NCBI GenBank assembly: GCA_032622095.1
Contig: CP136063.1
Location: 177,545,956 to 177,609,955 of the forward strand
From: Siphonodentalium dalli
Taxonomy: Eukaryota; Mollusca; Scaphopoda; Gadilida; Siphonodentaliidae
Length of the DNA stretch: 64,000 nt
Reading direction: 5' to 3'
A program made the translations under genes and the position numbers. Below, piece after piece: positions 62,446 to 64,000 of this stretch (positions are counted from its first letter, which is position 1; the number at the start of each line of letters is the position of its first letter). The notes under the pieces are model-generated. The model worked only from the letters and a program-made list of their open reading frames with translations, was not told the DNA's origin and made no database searches.

Positions 62446-62545
62446 TCATCATGATGGTATAATCCCACGTCGACCGTGGCGGTGGTATGATGGGATGCAA
62501 CTGCCGATGTGGCATTGGTGGCAACGGCAGTGGTGGATGGTGTAG
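62446..62545 (+). CDS. Possible last coding exon of DUF1647-like gene
   Basis: A strong acceptor (tttgtttctttatgtttcag) is followed by one base that completes the codon left open by the exon ending at 59245, then 32 codons to stop TAG at 62543-62545. The tail is unusually rich in tryptophan, arginine and histidine (RRPWRWYDGMQ, MWHWWQRQWWMV). I know no such tail in the family, so it may be a chance frame in a GGTGG-rich stretch. It depends on the GTAAGT at 59246 being used as a donor. A possible polyadenylation signal follows about 305 bases after the stop. Confidence 0.33.
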
Positions 62546-62849
62546 TCCACCCCTGGTTATAGGTTGTCCCATCTAGGTGGAAATCGCAGATCTCAGAATG
62601 TCAGAAACCTTGAAAAGCCACATATATAGTTTAGTACGCAAAACGAGGCGGTGGTTTCGAAATACACGAATTCCTCCTGAAACGGATTCAACATCTCCAG
62701 ACACATGCATTTTCGAATTCTCGTCACTGTCGTCATGATGATTGTGTCGGTTGATCGTTTGTATGTACATAAATGCCGTTAGGATCCGAAGAGAACAGTG
62801 AGACCATGTGGAAAAAAAACGAATGTGAGCACAACTGGGGTTGACATCG

Positions 62850-62855
62850 AATAAA
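62850..62855 (+). terminator. Candidate polyadenylation signal AATAAA
   Basis: AATAAA lies just before a short AT run and 300 bases after the possible last stop of the host gene. It sits right before a TTAA-flanked element, so it may belong to old repeat sequence instead. Confidence 0.25.
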
Positions 62856-62883
62856 TAAAAATATATATATATATATAAATTAA

Positions 62884-63165
62884 AGGTACTCAATCCGATT
62901 AAGCACCCCTAAATTACTATTTCTTTGGCTTCAGGGGTAAACAATATTTGATTCCAGTCGAGGAACACACCCTTCAAAGCTCAGAGTGATCAGATATCGA
63001 TTTTGAAATTTGTTAATTTTTAGATCTGGTCCACTTCCACGTGCCCAAACGGACAAATTACGGACAAATTGCGGGTGTAAGATGGATAACACTAAAATCA
63101 AATGGTTATTACTAAAAATAATAACCACTCGATTTTAGAGTTATCCATCTTTATCCATAGTTGGA
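62884..63165 (+). mobile_element. TTAA element, copy 4, 3'-truncated
   Basis: TTAA at 62880-62883 precedes AGGTACTCAATCCGATT and the family interior. No matching right end is found. It closes in a palindrome around 63079-63165 (GATGGATAACACTAAAATC and its inverted form). Confidence 0.6.
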
Positions 63166-63479
63166 ATAAGCGAAATTTGAGTAATTTTGCTATTAACATT
63201 ACTTAGAACTTAACCCTGGTCCTGATAACGATCGTGATAATTCCAACGACGTTCATCAAACGATCTCGATCTTTCATTTGAAGTTTTTTCAACGACATCC
63301 GACAAATTTCGGGCATCAATTATTCAATTCTACCAACCGAGGTAGCTTCTGACATTTTCGTGGGTTCGTTCGACAGTGAGATAACCACAAGATTCATCAC
63401 ACTCATAACTAACCTTTTCCACGAAAGAGAGAGCAATACTTCGAGATTATTCCAATGTTGTGCACCAGTCCACCACTTG

Positions 63480-63642
63480 ATTAACGATAACCAAAGTGAC
63501 AGTTATCTATTGTTATATTGTTATTTTTGTTCCTCATATTGTTATTTACTTGTACACTTGTCTTTTGTCATTATTTGTGTAAAGCGTTATGTACCATTGT
63601 GGTTTCTTATAACGATTAAATCTTATCTTATCTTATCTTTGA
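63480..63642 (+). repeat. 3' tail of a LINE or SINE with (TTATC)n
   Basis: GTGTAAAGCGTTATGTACC and GATTAAATCTTATCTTATC are typical of invertebrate LINE/SINE 3' ends closing in a short pentamer array (about 63618-63641). The parent coding region is not visible before it. Confidence 0.55.
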
Positions 63643-64000
63643 ATATAATAAGCATCAGAAATAAACTTTTGAGGCTGTTAGACGAAATTGAAGACTATGA
63701 CATTTTATGTTTCACCGAAACCCACATCGATGCAGCATTTCCTATAGTAGTAACATACAGCTCCGCGGTTTCTCCGACCCTGTGAGATACGACGGTTCGA
63801 GCCATGTAGGAGGTATCGCGGTTTATTTCGCTGATAATCTCGTCTTTGAACGAATACCCTCTCTCGAATTCGATGATTCAATCCTCTGGTTCAAGTTGAC
63901 TTCCAGGGCCTCCCGCTACCTATTATGTGTCTCTTACCGTTCTGATCAATTTTGTTGCGGGTGGTATACTGGGAGCTGATTGACCAGTCCATATCTGACG
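63643..64000 (+). pseudogene. LINE endonuclease fragment, runs off the window
   Basis: Frames read NIISIRNKLLRLLDEIEDYDILCFTETHID and then, in a shifted frame, GGIAVYFADNLVFERIPSLEFDDSILWFKL with LLCVSYRSD. The order matches the AP endonuclease of LINE-B (FDILCFTETHL; DYGGGIIAYFSN; LEFNDDILWFEV). A frameshift lies near 63750. It continues beyond 64000. It begins straight after a (TTATC)n tail. Confidence 0.75.

Larger units (their letters stand above)
18866..62545 (+). other. Split host gene, DUF1647-like protein (gene span)
   Basis: Four exons share one strand and order and join in compatible phase: 18866-19203, 24707-24814, 57248-57505, 59004-59245. The first three introns are phase 0 and have GT-AG ends. 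Joined, they give the family landmarks in order: an ITAASANH block, a YDLGL block, a Y-P-x2-V-x8-Y-x-W-K-P block, a W-A-D-A-S-V-R-F block, and a C-terminal block with CALDRRC, an alanine-proline pair and CHRFDQS. I recognise this as the DUF1647 pattern from memory, not from a search. Introns are about 5.5, 32.4, 1.5 and (if used) 3.2 kb. Members are expected to be secretory-pathway or membrane-anchored proteins, but no signal or anchor is seen here, so the 5' end is missing or is the weak exon at 18063. Confidence 0.8.

Overview
This is a window of an AT-rich animal genome, not a bacterial one. It has split coding exons with GT-AG introns, several non-LTR retrotransposons (LINEs), many terminal-inverted-repeat (TIR) elements and long tandem arrays. 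The mix suggests a marine invertebrate, perhaps a mollusc or other lophotrochozoan, or a lancelet. The sequence alone does not fix the species.

The one host gene I can support runs left to right from at least 18866 to 59249 or 62545. Its exons, 18866-19203, 24707-24814, 57248-57505 and 59004-59245, join in compatible phase and together resemble the DUF1647 family, a metazoan family of unassigned biochemical function that looks glycosyltransferase-like. A possible first exon (18063-18180) and a possible last exon (62446-62545) also fit in phase but are weakly supported. Intron 1 is almost entirely a 5 kb minisatellite that begins at the 5' splice site. Intron 2 is about 32 kb and holds most of the mobile DNA.

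Layout. 1-2 kb: low-complexity and duplicated repeats. 2-5.4 kb: a plus-strand LINE relic cut by a hAT-type element exactly inside its catalytic Tyr-Ala-Asp-Asp motif. 8.3-17.7 kb: a large broken palindrome with a LINE fragment in the left arm and a roughly 42-bp satellite in the middle; the satellite is itself cut by an element with a 9-bp target duplication. 18-24.8 kb: first exons of the host gene and the minisatellite. 24.3-25.2 kb: exon 2 held between two miniature transposons, with 26 bp of intron on each side. 26-31 kb: several tandem repeat families. 31.7-38.6 kb: nested minus-strand retrotransposons (one LINE with a 2A-like motif inside another) next to a second 9-bp-duplication element. 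41.4-46.3 kb: a 4.4-kb palindromic element flanked by TAG. 48.8-56.5 kb: palindromic and fold-back repeats and short TIR elements. 57-62.5 kb: last exons. 63.4-64 kb: 3' tail of one retroelement followed by the endonuclease region of another.

No intact transposase or reverse transcriptase gene was seen: every mobile coding region is interrupted by stops, frameshifts or insertions. All LINE pieces inside the host introns (31.7-37.2 kb and 54.5-54.8 kb) are antisense to the gene. Coordinates of repeat edges without target duplications are approximate, because no alignment could be run.
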